DNA of 8,312 nt, taken from NCBI GenBank assembly GCA_021813085.1, contig JAKAMA010000087.1:1-8312 (forward strand). Direction: 5' to 3'. The DNA comes from Chloroflexota bacterium. GTDB lineage: Bacteria > Chloroflexota > Dehalococcoidia > DSTF01 > JACRBR01. The notes beneath the pieces are model-generated. The model was not told where the DNA came from, searched no databases, and saw only the letters and a program-made list of their open reading frames with translations. The position numbers and the translations under genes were made by a program. This document shows, one piece after another, positions 1 through 6,658 of this stretch; position 1 is the stretch's first letter, and each line of letters starts with the position of its first letter.

Positions 1-25
1 CACGATCGCGACGATACGCCGCAGG

Positions 26-58
26 CGCGTCCGCCGGAAGGACGCGGGCGGCCGCCCG
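26..58. other. GC-rich hairpins upstream of the flavin reductase gene
   Basis: Two adjacent inverted repeats are visible. CGCGTCC (26-32) pairs with GGACGCG (40-46) around a 7-nt loop, and 45-58 is a perfect 14-bp palindrome, CGGGCGGCCGCCCG. No T-run follows, so this is not a standard intrinsic terminator. It could mark the end of an upstream gene outside the window, or be chance symmetry in very GC-rich DNA. Nothing else in 1-139 could be assigned. Confidence 0.2.
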
Positions 59-139
59 ACACGCGCGTCCACCGTCTACCTTCCATCTTCCAGTGCCCGT
101 CACGTGAGCGAGCCGATGTCCGGCGCAGCCATCTGCCGG

Positions 140-148
140 TGCTATAGT
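140..148 (+). promoter_or_regulatory. Extended -10 promoter for the flavin reductase gene
   Basis: TGC-TATAGT fits the extended -10 pattern TGnTATAAT, with 5 of 6 hexamer matches. It is one of the few AT-rich stretches in the local sequence. No good TTGACA-like -35 lies 16-19 bp upstream, which the TG extension could offset. Transcription would begin near 155 and leave a short leader of about 25 nt before the ATG at 181. This is pattern matching only. Confidence 0.4.
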
Positions 149-169
149 GCCGTACCTGGGCTGACCGCC

Positions 170-174
170 GGAGG
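170..174 (+). promoter_or_regulatory. Ribosome binding site for the flavin reductase gene
   Basis: GGAGG lies 6 nt before the ATG at 181. It is a strong Shine-Dalgarno at ideal spacing and fixes that start. Confidence 0.7.
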
Positions 175-180
175 CCGCGT

Positions 181-672
181 ATGTCCCTCGACCCGCTGGA
201 GTTCCGCTCGATCATCGGCCACCTGCCGACCGGCGTGACCGTCATCACGACCGCCGCCGGCGAGGAACTCCAGGGGATGACGGCCAATGCCGTGACGTCC
301 CTGTCGCTCGACCCGATGCTCGTGCTCGTCTGCGTCGATAAGGGCACCCACACCCACCGCGTGATCGAGGCCGGCGGGGTCTTCGCCGTCAACATCCTCG
401 GCGAGCACCAGGAGGAGGTCTCGCGCGTCTTCGCCCGCCGCGCCGAGCCGGAGGTCGGCAGCCTCCGCGGCCAGCGCTTCGCCCTCGGCGCCACGGGCGC
501 GCCCGTCCTGGAGGACTGTCTGGCCTTCCTCGAGTGCCGCGTCGCGTACGTGCACGATGGCGGCGACCACTCGATCTTCCTCGGCGAGGTCGTGGATGGC
601 CGCATCCTCCGCGACGGCAGCCCCCTCGTCTTCTTTCGCGGCCGCTATCACGGCCTCGGCCCTGCCCGGTAG
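181..672 (+). CDS. Flavin reductase-like FMN-binding split-barrel protein
   Basis: This 163-residue soluble protein belongs to the flavin reductase-like domain family, whose members bind FMN and often pass electrons from NAD(P)H to flavin for a partner monooxygenase. Family signatures run in order: PTGVTVIT (16-23), GMTANAVTSLSLDP (32-45), which forms much of the flavin-binding region, a VCVDK strand (50-54), FAVNIL (68-73) and GDHSIFLGEV (128-137). Near the C-terminus, LVFFRGRYH matches the usual last strand. Length is normal and the domain fills the protein. The ATG is preceded by GGAGG at 6-nt spacing and an extended -10 promoter. A 199-bp gap with its own promoter candidate separates it from the glycan operon, so it is probably a separate unit with an unrelated job. 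No partner oxygenase is in the window, so the physiological substrate is unknown. It could also be a flavin-binding protein without reductase activity. Confidence 0.9.
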   Translation: MSLDPLEFRSIIGHLPTGVTVITTAAGEELQGMTANAVTSLSLDPMLVLVCVDKGTHTHRVIEAGGVFAVNILGEHQEEVSRVFARRAEPEVGSLRGQRFALGATGAPVLEDCLAFLECRVAYVHDGGDHSIFLGEVVDGRILRDGSPLVFFRGRYHGLGPAR

Positions 673-782
673 CCAGCGGCGGCGTCCAAGAGCCCCGTTC
701 CCTGTCGAGCCTCCAACCTCTCGCCTCCCATCCCGTGCCCCGGTCGCTTTACGTCTCTGAACAGTTCCGGCCGACGCTTGTA

Positions 783-811
783 TTGCCGGGTGCGAGGACC
801 GGTGTTACCAT
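783..811 (+). promoter_or_regulatory. Candidate sigma-70-type promoter for the GT-C/sugar operon
   Basis: TTGCCG (783-788) and TACCAT (806-811) each match 4 of 6 consensus positions and are separated by exactly 17 bp. They sit in the only sizeable intergenic gap of the window (673-871). Initiation near 818 would give a leader of about 54 nt before the ATG at 872. The rest of the gap shows no terminator, repeat or small gene that I could support. Confidence 0.35.
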
Positions 812-871
812 CGCGAAAAGGTTCACGCACGTCCTGGGACGACCGATGCCGCTGCCCGAGGTTCACTGATC

Positions 872-2365
872 ATGGCTGTCGTCGCCACGCACGCGCCCGC
901 CTACGAGCGCCCGGACGCGCGCGCCCTCACCGGCCTCTTGCGGGCGGCGCTCCGGCACCTGCCGATCGCCCTCGTCCTCGGCCTCGTCGTCGGCATCCAC
1001 GTCCCGACGCTGCACTACTACTTCTTCGGCGATGACTTCGTGCCGCTCGGCGACATCCAGACGCGCACCTTCCCGGCGTATGTCCGCGACGTCCTCCTCC
1101 TGCGCGACCTGACCCCGAACTGGCGCCCGCTCACGATGCTCGTCTACTGGGGCGAGTTCCACCTGTTCGGGATGGACGCGACGGCCTGGCGCATCGTCAA
1201 CCTGGCGCTCCATGTGACGGCGGTGCTCATCCTCTACGTCCTCGTGCTCTCGATGACGAAGCGCGTCTTCGTCGCGGCGATGGCGGCGCTGATCTTCGGC
1301 GTGTCGGCGTCCGCCGTGCACACCGTCACCTACATCACCGCCCTGCCGCACGTGCTGAGCGAGGTCTTCCTGCTCGCGGCGCTCTACAGCCTGTTTCGCT
1401 ACGTCGAGAGCGGCGAGCGGCGCGGCGCCTGGTACTGGCTGGCGTTCCTGTCCTACGTGCTGGGGTTCCTCGCGAACGAAGGCGGCGTCGTCATCGGCGC
1501 GGTGCTGTTCATCTACTTCGCCTTCGCGTCGCTGGCGAAGCCGCGCGACCCGCTCGACTTCACCCTGAAGATGACGCCGTTCGCCGTCGCCGCCGCGCTG
1601 CTCGTCAGCGGCCTCAGCGGCTGCGGCTGCCAGGGCGTCGATGGCAGCTTCTACGGTGTCGGCTGGCACATCCCGCGCGAGACGTGGGTGTATCTGTCGC
1701 GCGTAGCGTACCCCGTCGGCGCGATCGCCAAGGATCCTTCGGCGGTCGAGTGGGCTGTGGGCTCCGTGGTCGCGGCCTGGTGCATCTTCTTCTTTGTCCG
1801 CGGGCCGAACATCGCGCGCTTCGCCGCCGTCGGCGTTATTGCCGGGTTCATGCCGTACGTCCCGAGCAAGCTCTGGACCGCCACCCGCTACACCTACATG
1901 TCGCTGCCGTTCTTCGCGATCCTCGTCGCCGTCGCGGCCGGCTGGGTGCACCATCACACGGTGCGCCTGAACCGCTACGCCGCGCACGCGCTCGCCGCGG
2001 CCGCGCTTGTCGCCGTCGGCGGGCTCTACTCCTGGCAGTACATCCACCAGGAGCAGCCGTTCCTGCAGGAGACCAGCCGCTGGCGCGTCCTCGCGCAGGA
2101 TCTGCGCCAGCAGTACCCGACGGTGCCGCCCGGCACGACCGTGTACGTGGTGGACGACAAGGACCAGTGGACCAACCCGTTCTGGCAGCCGGGGTGGATG
2201 CTTTCCGTAGGCCGCGCATTGTATGGTAAGGACGTCGCCGTCCGCGCGGTGACGTCGGCAGACTTCGTGCGGCTCAGGGAGAGCCTCTCCGCGCCGCTGT
2301 ATGTCGTCGAGCTGAAGCAGGGCCGCCTGGAGCGTGTAACGCCGGCGATGGTGAAGAGCGAGTAG
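872..2365 (+). CDS. Polytopic GT-C-type glycosyltransferase, TMTC/PMT-like
   Basis: This 497-residue integral membrane protein has about ten hydrophobic segments between residues 31 and 386, then a soluble C-terminal tail of about 110 residues. The first outer loop carries an acidic pair in FGDDF (D54, D55), where GT-C enzymes place their catalytic Asp. NWRPL (83-87) and a helix with RIVNLALH (107-114) follow. This order resembles the N-terminal part of TMTC/protein O-mannosyltransferase-like proteins. GT-C enzymes use polyprenyl-phosphate sugars and act on the outer face of the cytoplasmic membrane. Residues around 250-253 hold an unusual C-G-C pair (C251, C253) in a predicted outer loop. 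The ATG at 872 has a modest GAGG 10 nt upstream. It is followed 27 bp later by three GT-C paralogues but lacks their WPPGYP-like and PWxVRN motifs, so it is a different subfamily. Donor and acceptor cannot be read from sequence. An O-antigen ligase/polymerase-like role is a less likely alternative. Confidence 0.72.
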   Translation: MAVVATHAPAYERPDARALTGLLRAALRHLPIALVLGLVVGIHVPTLHYYFFGDDFVPLGDIQTRTFPAYVRDVLLLRDLTPNWRPLTMLVYWGEFHLFGMDATAWRIVNLALHVTAVLILYVLVLSMTKRVFVAAMAALIFGVSASAVHTVTYITALPHVLSEVFLLAALYSLFRYVESGERRGAWYWLAFLSYVLGFLANEGGVVIGAVLFIYFAFASLAKPRDPLDFTLKMTPFAVAAALLVSGLSGCGCQGVDGSFYGVGWHIPRETWVYLSRVAYPVGAIAKDPSAVEWAVGSVVAAWCIFFFVRGPNIARFAAVGVIAGFMPYVPSKLWTATRYTYMSLPFFAILVAVAAGWVHHHTVRLNRYAAHALAAAALVAVGGLYSWQYIHQEQPFLQETSRWRVLAQDLRQQYPTVPPGTTVYVVDDKDQWTNPFWQPGWMLSVGRALYGKDVAVRAVTSADFVRLRESLSAPLYVVELKQGRLERVTPAMVKSE

Positions 2366-2372
2366 GGGATCT

Positions 2373-2380
2373 GGGAGAGG
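2373..2380 (+). promoter_or_regulatory. Ribosome binding site before the second GT-C gene
   Basis: GGGAGAGG is the only purine-rich stretch in the 27-bp gap. It lies 12 nt before the TTG at 2393 and 18 nt before the ATG at 2399, so spacing favours the TTG although both are long. Confidence 0.4.
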
Positions 2381-2392
2381 ACTGACGCGCGC

Positions 2393-3691
2393 TTGAACAT
2401 GGCAGGGATCCGGCGCCATCTCCCAGCGCTGGGTCTGCTCCTCCTCATCGCACTGGCGACGCGGCTCACGTGGCTGAGCTTCGTCCACCCCAACCCCAAC
2501 GACGGCCGCTTCGATGACACGGTCTGGTATCGGAACGCGGCCCACTTCGTCGCGCTCGGCCGTGGCTACGTGAACCCGTACACCGGCACGCCGACCGCGG
2601 CCTGGCCGCCCGGCTATCCCGTCTTCCTCGGCGCCGTCTTCAAGGCGTTCGGCGACGGCCTCGCGCAGGCGTACGCGGCCAACGTCGTGCTGGCGATGCT
2701 CACCGTTATCGTCGTCTACTGCATCGGCCTGCTGCTCTTCGAGCGGCGCACGGCCGCGCTCGCGGGTGCGGCGGTCGCGCTCTGGCCGGGACAGGTGTTC
2801 TTCGCCTCCCTGGCGCTGTCCGAGGTGCTGTTTACCCTGCTCTTCACGCTGGCGATGTTACTCCTGCTCATCGTGCCGAAGGTGCGGACCTGGCGCGGGC
2901 CGCTCGTGATCCTCTTCGCCGCAATCACCGTCGCCGCCGCGCTCACACGCGGCCAGGCGCTGATCCTCCTGCCCCTTGCCCCGCTGGCATGGCGCCTCTG
3001 CGGCATGCGATGGCGGCGCGCGATCGGCTGGGGTATCCTTGCCGCGGTCGTCGCGGGCGTGCTGCTTGCGCCGTGGGCCGTCCGCAATCAGCGCGAGCTG
3101 GGTACGCCGGCGATCATCGCGACGAACGTCGGCGGCAACCTCTGGCTTGGCAACCACGCCGGCTCGACGGGACGCATGCAGACCGCGCAGCCGTTGCCGC
3201 TGCCGTCCCGCGCCGGCCTGACCCAGCAGCAGTACGAGGTGAAAGGCGACCGCATGCAACTGCGGAAGGCGCTGTCGTACATGGCAAGCCACCCGGCGGA
3301 CGAAGTCCGGCTCGCCGGCCTCAAGCTGCGTGCGCTCTACGAGTCCGATGCCACGGGCCTCGACTGGAACTCCGCGTACCGGCGAGACTTCTACCACGGC
3401 AACTGGGGCGACTGGCTCCGCGCGCTCGCCGACGGCTTCTGGTTCGCCGCGCTAGGCTTCGCCGGCGTCGGCCTGCTCGCCGACCGCGCGCGGCTGCGCG
3501 GGCCGCTCGCCGTCCTGCCCCTGACCGTGCTCATGTGGACGGCCGTGCACCTGGTGTTCTTTGGCGACTCCCGCTTCCATTACCCGATCGTCTTCATCGT
3601 CGCGCTGTTCGCCGCGCGCGGCGTCCTCGTGCTGTACGCGGCGGTCCTGCGCCGTGAGCCCAGCCTCGACCGGAGGTACGCCGCCGCTTGA
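2393..3691 (+). CDS. GT-C family glycosyltransferase (family 39/ArnT-like), paralogue 1
   Basis: This predicted polytopic inner-membrane glycosyltransferase has 432 residues. A first membrane helix (about 10-30) leads into an outer loop with DGRFDD (37-42), the expected catalytic Asp region. AWPPGYP (70-76), PWAVRN (227-232) before an outer segment with NLWLGNH, and FFGDSRFHYP (389-398) just before the last helix follow. These are hallmarks of PMT/ArnT-like family-39 enzymes, which transfer sugars from polyprenyl phosphate carriers to lipids or proteins outside the cytoplasm. The next two genes share the same order of motifs, so the three arose by duplication. The start is uncertain: TTG at 2393 fits the ribosome binding site better, while ATG at 2399 would remove two residues. 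The upstream gene is in the same frame, separated by a TAG. The stop overlaps the next start in TTGA, which suggests coupled translation. Substrate is unknown. Confidence 0.82.
   Translation: MNMAGIRRHLPALGLLLLIALATRLTWLSFVHPNPNDGRFDDTVWYRNAAHFVALGRGYVNPYTGTPTAAWPPGYPVFLGAVFKAFGDGLAQAYAANVVLAMLTVIVVYCIGLLLFERRTAALAGAAVALWPGQVFFASLALSEVLFTLLFTLAMLLLLIVPKVRTWRGPLVILFAAITVAAALTRGQALILLPLAPLAWRLCGMRWRRAIGWGILAAVVAGVLLAPWAVRNQRELGTPAIIATNVGGNLWLGNHAGSTGRMQTAQPLPLPSRAGLTQQQYEVKGDRMQLRKALSYMASHPADEVRLAGLKLRALYESDATGLDWNSAYRRDFYHGNWGDWLRALADGFWFAALGFAGVGLLADRARLRGPLAVLPLTVLMWTAVHLVFFGDSRFHYPIVFIVALFAARGVLVLYAAVLRREPSLDRRYAAA
3672..3677 (+). promoter_or_regulatory. Ribosome binding site deciding a TTG start
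   Basis: GGAGGT lies 10 nt upstream of the TTG at 3688, inside the end of the preceding gene. It supports a rare TTG start with a 4-bp overlap. Confidence 0.6.
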
Positions 3692-5058
3692 GCACCGAGC
3701 TTCCCGCGCCGGCGCGCGCAGACGCGGCCGCACCGGCGGCTCCGCGCGCTGCGCCCCGCGCGCGCGCGTTCGCGGTCCCGCGCATCGACCTGCTGCTGAT
3801 GCTCGCGCTGTTCGTCATGGCGATGGTGCCGCGCGCCGCCTGGGTCGCCTACAACGACCGGCCCCCGAAGGGCCTGAACGACCCGGCTGAGTACGTGTAC
3901 CTCGCCGATGTCCTGGCGGACGGCGGCGGCTACGTCTGGCCCAACTCCGGCCAGAAGTTCGCGTACTACCCCGTGGGCTTCCCCGCGACCGTGGCCGGCC
4001 TGAAGAAGGCCGGCGACATCTTCGGATGGGGCCGCAGCACCTTCTCGATCAAGATGATGAACGGCATCTTCGGCGCCATCACCGTGCTGCTCGTCTACCT
4101 GCTCGCGGCGCGCCTGTTCGACCGCCGCATGGGCTTCGGCGCCGGCGCGCTGCTCTCGATCTTCCCCAGTCAGGTCTACTACACGGGCACGGTGCTCTCG
4201 GAGCCGCTCTTTACGATGCTGTTCATCGGCGCGTTGCTCGCGCTCTGTTGGGATCCCTGGGATCACGAAGGCATCCGCTGGCCGCGCCTCTTCGCCGCCG
4301 GCCTGCTCCTCAGCGCCGCGACGATGACGCGCGCGATCACGCTCGTCTTCCCGCTGCTGCTGCTGGTCTTCTGGCTCTTCTGGCTGCGGTCGAAGAAGCG
4401 CGCCCTCGTCCAGACGCTGGTGGTGTTCGCCGGCGTCGCCGTGCTCACCGTGCCGTGGTCGGTGCGCAACACCCTCGCGTTCCACACGCTCACCGGCACC
4501 TCGACGAACCTGGGCGACGACCTCTGCATCGGCAACTTCAACGGCGCGACGGGCGCCTTCCTGCTACGCGGCAAGTGCTTCGAGGGCTACCAGGGACTGT
4601 CGCCGCAGCAGGTCGAGATCAGGCGCAACCGCGATGGCGTGCGCATCGCGATCGAGGACGTCCTGCGGCACCCGCTGCGCATGCCCGCGCTCGAGGCGAA
4701 GAAGGCGTACTGGCTGCTGTACAAGGACGATGACGGACTCTTTGCGGCGGAGTCGTATGGCAACGACCGCTTCATCCCGCAGTTCCGGCGCGACGTGCTC
4801 GCCTTCGCCGCCAACGCCATCTACTACGCGACGGGCCTCCTCGCGATCGCCGGCGCCGCCGCGTTCGCGTTGTCGAAGGACCTCCGGCGCGCGTTCCTGC
4901 TCGCGGCGCTGCTCTACGTGCTGGCGATCCCGCTGGTCTTCTTCGGCGACCCGCGCTTCCACTTCCCCGCGATCCCGATCGTCGTGATCATCGCGGCCGC
5001 TACGGTGGTCGGCGTGTGGGACCGGCAGCACCGCTCGCTGCTGGAGATCCAGCCGTGA
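3688..5058 (+). CDS. GT-C family glycosyltransferase (family 39/ArnT-like), paralogue 2
   Basis: This 456-residue polytopic membrane protein is a paralogue of its two flanking genes. An Ala/Pro/Arg-rich cytoplasmic tail (about 6-27) precedes the first helix (about 33-50). The first outer loop has LNDPAEY (63-69), with D65 the likely catalytic Asp in place of the DD pair of its neighbours. YYPVGFP (93-99) stands where the neighbours have WPPGYP. PWSVRN (256-261), a loop with LCIGNFNGATG, and FFGDPRFHFP (418-427) before the last helix follow. An outer segment with KDDDG aligns with similar acidic turns in the paralogues (ESDATG, QDDAGG). The TTG start overlaps the previous stop by 4 bp and has GGAGGT 10 nt upstream; the next possible Met (38) lies inside the first helix. 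The changed first-loop motifs suggest a different donor or acceptor from the neighbours, but the substrate cannot be named. Confidence 0.82.
   Translation: MSTELPAPARADAAAPAAPRAAPRARAFAVPRIDLLLMLALFVMAMVPRAAWVAYNDRPPKGLNDPAEYVYLADVLADGGGYVWPNSGQKFAYYPVGFPATVAGLKKAGDIFGWGRSTFSIKMMNGIFGAITVLLVYLLAARLFDRRMGFGAGALLSIFPSQVYYTGTVLSEPLFTMLFIGALLALCWDPWDHEGIRWPRLFAAGLLLSAATMTRAITLVFPLLLLVFWLFWLRSKKRALVQTLVVFAGVAVLTVPWSVRNTLAFHTLTGTSTNLGDDLCIGNFNGATGAFLLRGKCFEGYQGLSPQQVEIRRNRDGVRIAIEDVLRHPLRMPALEAKKAYWLLYKDDDGLFAAESYGNDRFIPQFRRDVLAFAANAIYYATGLLAIAGAAAFALSKDLRRAFLLAALLYVLAIPLVFFGDPRFHFPAIPIVVIIAAATVVGVWDRQHRSLLEIQP
5043..5046 (+). promoter_or_regulatory. Ribosome binding site deciding a GTG start
   Basis: GGAG lies 8 nt before the GTG at 5055, within the end of the preceding gene. 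It favours this start over the in-frame ATG at 5016, which would create a 43-bp overlap. Confidence 0.55.
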
Positions 5059-6437
5059 CGCGCCTCCAACGCTGGCTCCGCACCGGCGAAGCGCGCTGGA
5101 TCATCGCGATCTTCGTGCTCGCTGTCGGCGTCCGCCTGGCGCTCGTCGCGTACGTCCACCCGAGCCCGCGCGACGGGCGCTACGATGACAGCGTCTTCTA
5201 CGACAGCGCCGCGCGCCACCTCGCCGCCGGCGACGGCTACGTCTTCGACCCGACCGTCTGGAAGGCGCCGGACGGCGCACCCATCTACCCTGGTCAGCAC
5301 GACCTCACCGCGACCGCCCTCTGGCCACCCGGATACCCGGCGACGCTCGCCGTCGTCTACAAGCTCACCGGCGATTCCCTCTGGGCGGCCCGGCTGCTCA
5401 ACGCGCTGTTGGGCGCCCTGACGCCCGTGCTGGCCTTCCTCATCGCACGCAGGCTGTTCGACCTCACCGCGGCGGCCTTCGCCGGCGTCACGCTCGCCGT
5501 GCTGCCGGGCCATATGTTGTACACCAGTGTCCTGCTCACGGAGACCTCCTTCGGCTTCCTGGCCGCGCTCGTGCTGACGATCTGCGTCTATTTCGTGTTC
5601 GGCCGCGAGCGCGCGAACCTTCCGCTCATCGCGGGCGTGGGCGCGCTGACCGCGTTTACCGGCTACGTGCGCGGCGAGTTCCTCGCCTTCGGCCTCGTGC
5701 TCGCGCTCTTCCTGCTCTTCCAGTACGGGCGGCGGGCCGCGCTGCCGCTGGCCGCGCTGGCGTTCGGCGCGGCGGTCATCGTCGTCCCGTGGGTCGTGCG
5801 CAACGCCGTGCAGATGGGCGAGCCGATCGTCGGCACGACGTCCTTCGGCCGCGCCCTCTATCAGGGGAACAGCGCCACGGCCGCGGACGGCACGATGCTT
5901 ACCGCAGCCAGCCAGCTCGGCCAGCCCTACGGGACGGGGCGCGCACAGGTCGAGGTTACGACGAACTCGGACTACCTGCACCTGGCCCGCGAGTGGGCGC
6001 TGCATCACAAGCTGCAGGAGCTGAAGCTCATCCCCATTCGGCTGTACTATCTCTTCCAGGACGACGCTGGCGGCGTCACGGCGATCCAGGGCGACAAGCC
6101 GTGGTTTGGCGCGTCCGGCGCAGACCGCCTGTCGCGGCTCTCGAGCTTCACGTTCTTCGGGCTGGTCGCGCTAGCGCTCGCCGGCGCACCCTTCTGGGCC
6201 CGCCGGCGGGACCTGCGCATCTGGCTCGTCTTCTCCATCGTCCCGCTCTACATGCTGCTGTTCGGCGTGCTGTTCGTCGGCGACCCGCGCGATCACGATG
6301 CGCTCTACCTCCCGCTCAGCATCTTCGGCTCCGTCACGCTCGCCGAGATCTGGCGCATGACGGCGGAGCGCCGGCGGGACGTCGCCGGCGGCGGCTCGGT
6401 CCGGCCGGCGCCGCACGCACCGGCCCGCGGCCGGTGA
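5055..6437 (+). CDS. GT-C family glycosyltransferase (family 39/ArnT-like), paralogue 3
   Basis: This 460-residue polytopic membrane protein is the third of the tandem paralogues. With the GTG start at 5055, the first helix spans about 15-33 and the outer loop carries DGRYDD (40-45), nearly identical to the DGRFDD of paralogue 1. LWPPGYP (89-95) and PWVVRN (245-250) are conserved. An insert around 64-85 makes the loop between the Asp motif and WPPGYP longer than in paralogue 1. The C-terminal motif has drifted: GDPRDHDALYLP (409-420) replaces the GDxRFHxP of the other two, losing the aromatic residue and shifting the proline. It overlaps the previous gene by GTGA and the next by GTGA, which points to tight translational coupling. 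The role should be transfer of a lipid-linked sugar on the outer membrane face, as for its paralogues. The divergent end may reflect a different acceptor or reduced constraint. Confidence 0.8.
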   Translation: MTRLQRWLRTGEARWIIAIFVLAVGVRLALVAYVHPSPRDGRYDDSVFYDSAARHLAAGDGYVFDPTVWKAPDGAPIYPGQHDLTATALWPPGYPATLAVVYKLTGDSLWAARLLNALLGALTPVLAFLIARRLFDLTAAAFAGVTLAVLPGHMLYTSVLLTETSFGFLAALVLTICVYFVFGRERANLPLIAGVGALTAFTGYVRGEFLAFGLVLALFLLFQYGRRAALPLAALAFGAAVIVVPWVVRNAVQMGEPIVGTTSFGRALYQGNSATAADGTMLTAASQLGQPYGTGRAQVEVTTNSDYLHLAREWALHHKLQELKLIPIRLYYLFQDDAGGVTAIQGDKPWFGASGADRLSRLSSFTFFGLVALALAGAPFWARRRDLRIWLVFSIVPLYMLLFGVLFVGDPRDHDALYLPLSIFGSVTLAEIWRMTAERRRDVAGGGSVRPAPHAPARGR

Positions 6438-6658
6438 ACCCGCTCGCCAGCCACTGGTTGCGGGTCTCGCTGGCCCTGTTCCTCGCGTCGCCACTCATCG
6501 CGCTCCTCGTCGTCCTCACGACGGAGGCCGGCTTTCACCTCGCCATCGCGCTTACGCTCTACATGTGGTTCCTTGTTTGCGGCATACTGGCGCTGGTCGC
6601 CTTCGCGGCGCTCGCGCTGCGGCTCATCGGCAGGGGGGTGCGTGCGCTTCGACGGTAG
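6434..6658 (+). CDS. Small two-helix membrane protein of unknown function
   Basis: This is a 74-residue reading frame. It begins with GTG at 6434, overlaps the previous stop by 4 bp (GTGA) and runs 17 bp into the next gene. No clear Shine-Dalgarno is seen, so translation would depend on coupling. The protein has two hydrophobic segments (about 11-29 and 36-61), a short hinge with TTEAGFH (29-35) and a basic tail (R63, R67, R70, R73, R74), which predicts both ends in the cytoplasm. I do not recognise a family. The tight fit between two real genes and the clean membrane pattern argue for a genuine gene rather than a gap. Possible roles are a subunit or regulator of the neighbouring glycosyltransferases or a small flippase-like component, but these are guesses from position only. 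Confidence 0.6.
   Translation: MNPLASHWLRVSLALFLASPLIALLVVLTTEAGFHLAIALTLYMWFLVCGILALVAFAALALRLIGRGVRALRR
6632..6638 (+). promoter_or_regulatory. Ribosome binding site deciding the LegB-like start
   Basis: AGGGGGG, followed by TG, resembles the consensus AAGGAGGTG and ends 3 nt before the GTG at 6642. It supports that start over the in-frame ATG at 6573, which has no homology-bearing residues after it. Confidence 0.5.

Noticed and set aside
45..58. Rho-independent terminator from the perfect 14-bp palindrome
   Set aside because: It has no loop and no T-run after it; in DNA this GC-rich such palindromes arise easily.
1..146. Tail of an upstream gene on either strand
   Set aside because: Several frames are open to the edge, including + frame 1 ending at 146, + frame 3 ending at 107 and a minus frame from 86, but all give short Arg/Pro/Ser-rich sequence with no recognisable domain.
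863..2545. 560-residue open frame on the minus strand opposite the first GT-C gene
   Set aside because: Its product is a low-complexity mix of Arg, Asp, Glu, His and Val with no domain, as expected for the antisense of a GC-rich gene; the + strand frame shows clear membrane helices and family motifs.
4249..4264. GGGATC repeat (GGGATCCCTGGGATC) as an operator or recombination site
   Set aside because: It lies inside the coding sequence, encodes a plausible loop (WDPWDH) and has no second copy elsewhere in the window that I could see.
3580..4485. 301-residue minus-strand open frame opposite the second/third GT-C genes
   Set aside because: Highly charged, repetitive composition from the antisense of GC-rich codons; it crosses the junction of two well-supported + strand genes.
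5016..5054. Upstream ATG start for the third GT-C paralogue
   Set aside because: It would overlap the previous gene by 43 bp; GTG at 5055 has GGAG at 8 nt and the GTGA overlap seen elsewhere in the operon.
4914..6008. 364-residue minus-strand open frame
   Set aside because: Same antisense composition bias; no recognisable domain, and it overlaps two motif-bearing + strand genes.
6573..6641. Upstream ATG start for the LegB-like gene
   Set aside because: The added 23 residues are Arg/Ser/Cys-rich, out of character for the family, and overlap the small gene by 86 bp; GTG at 6642 has a ribosome binding site and places the NAD-binding strand correctly.
5789..6658. A longer gene running through the small membrane protein in the same frame
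   Set aside because: The part before 6434 is an Arg/Pro/Ala-rich shadow of the third GT-C paralogue. Only the last 74 codons look like protein, so the small gene is called from the GTG at 6434.
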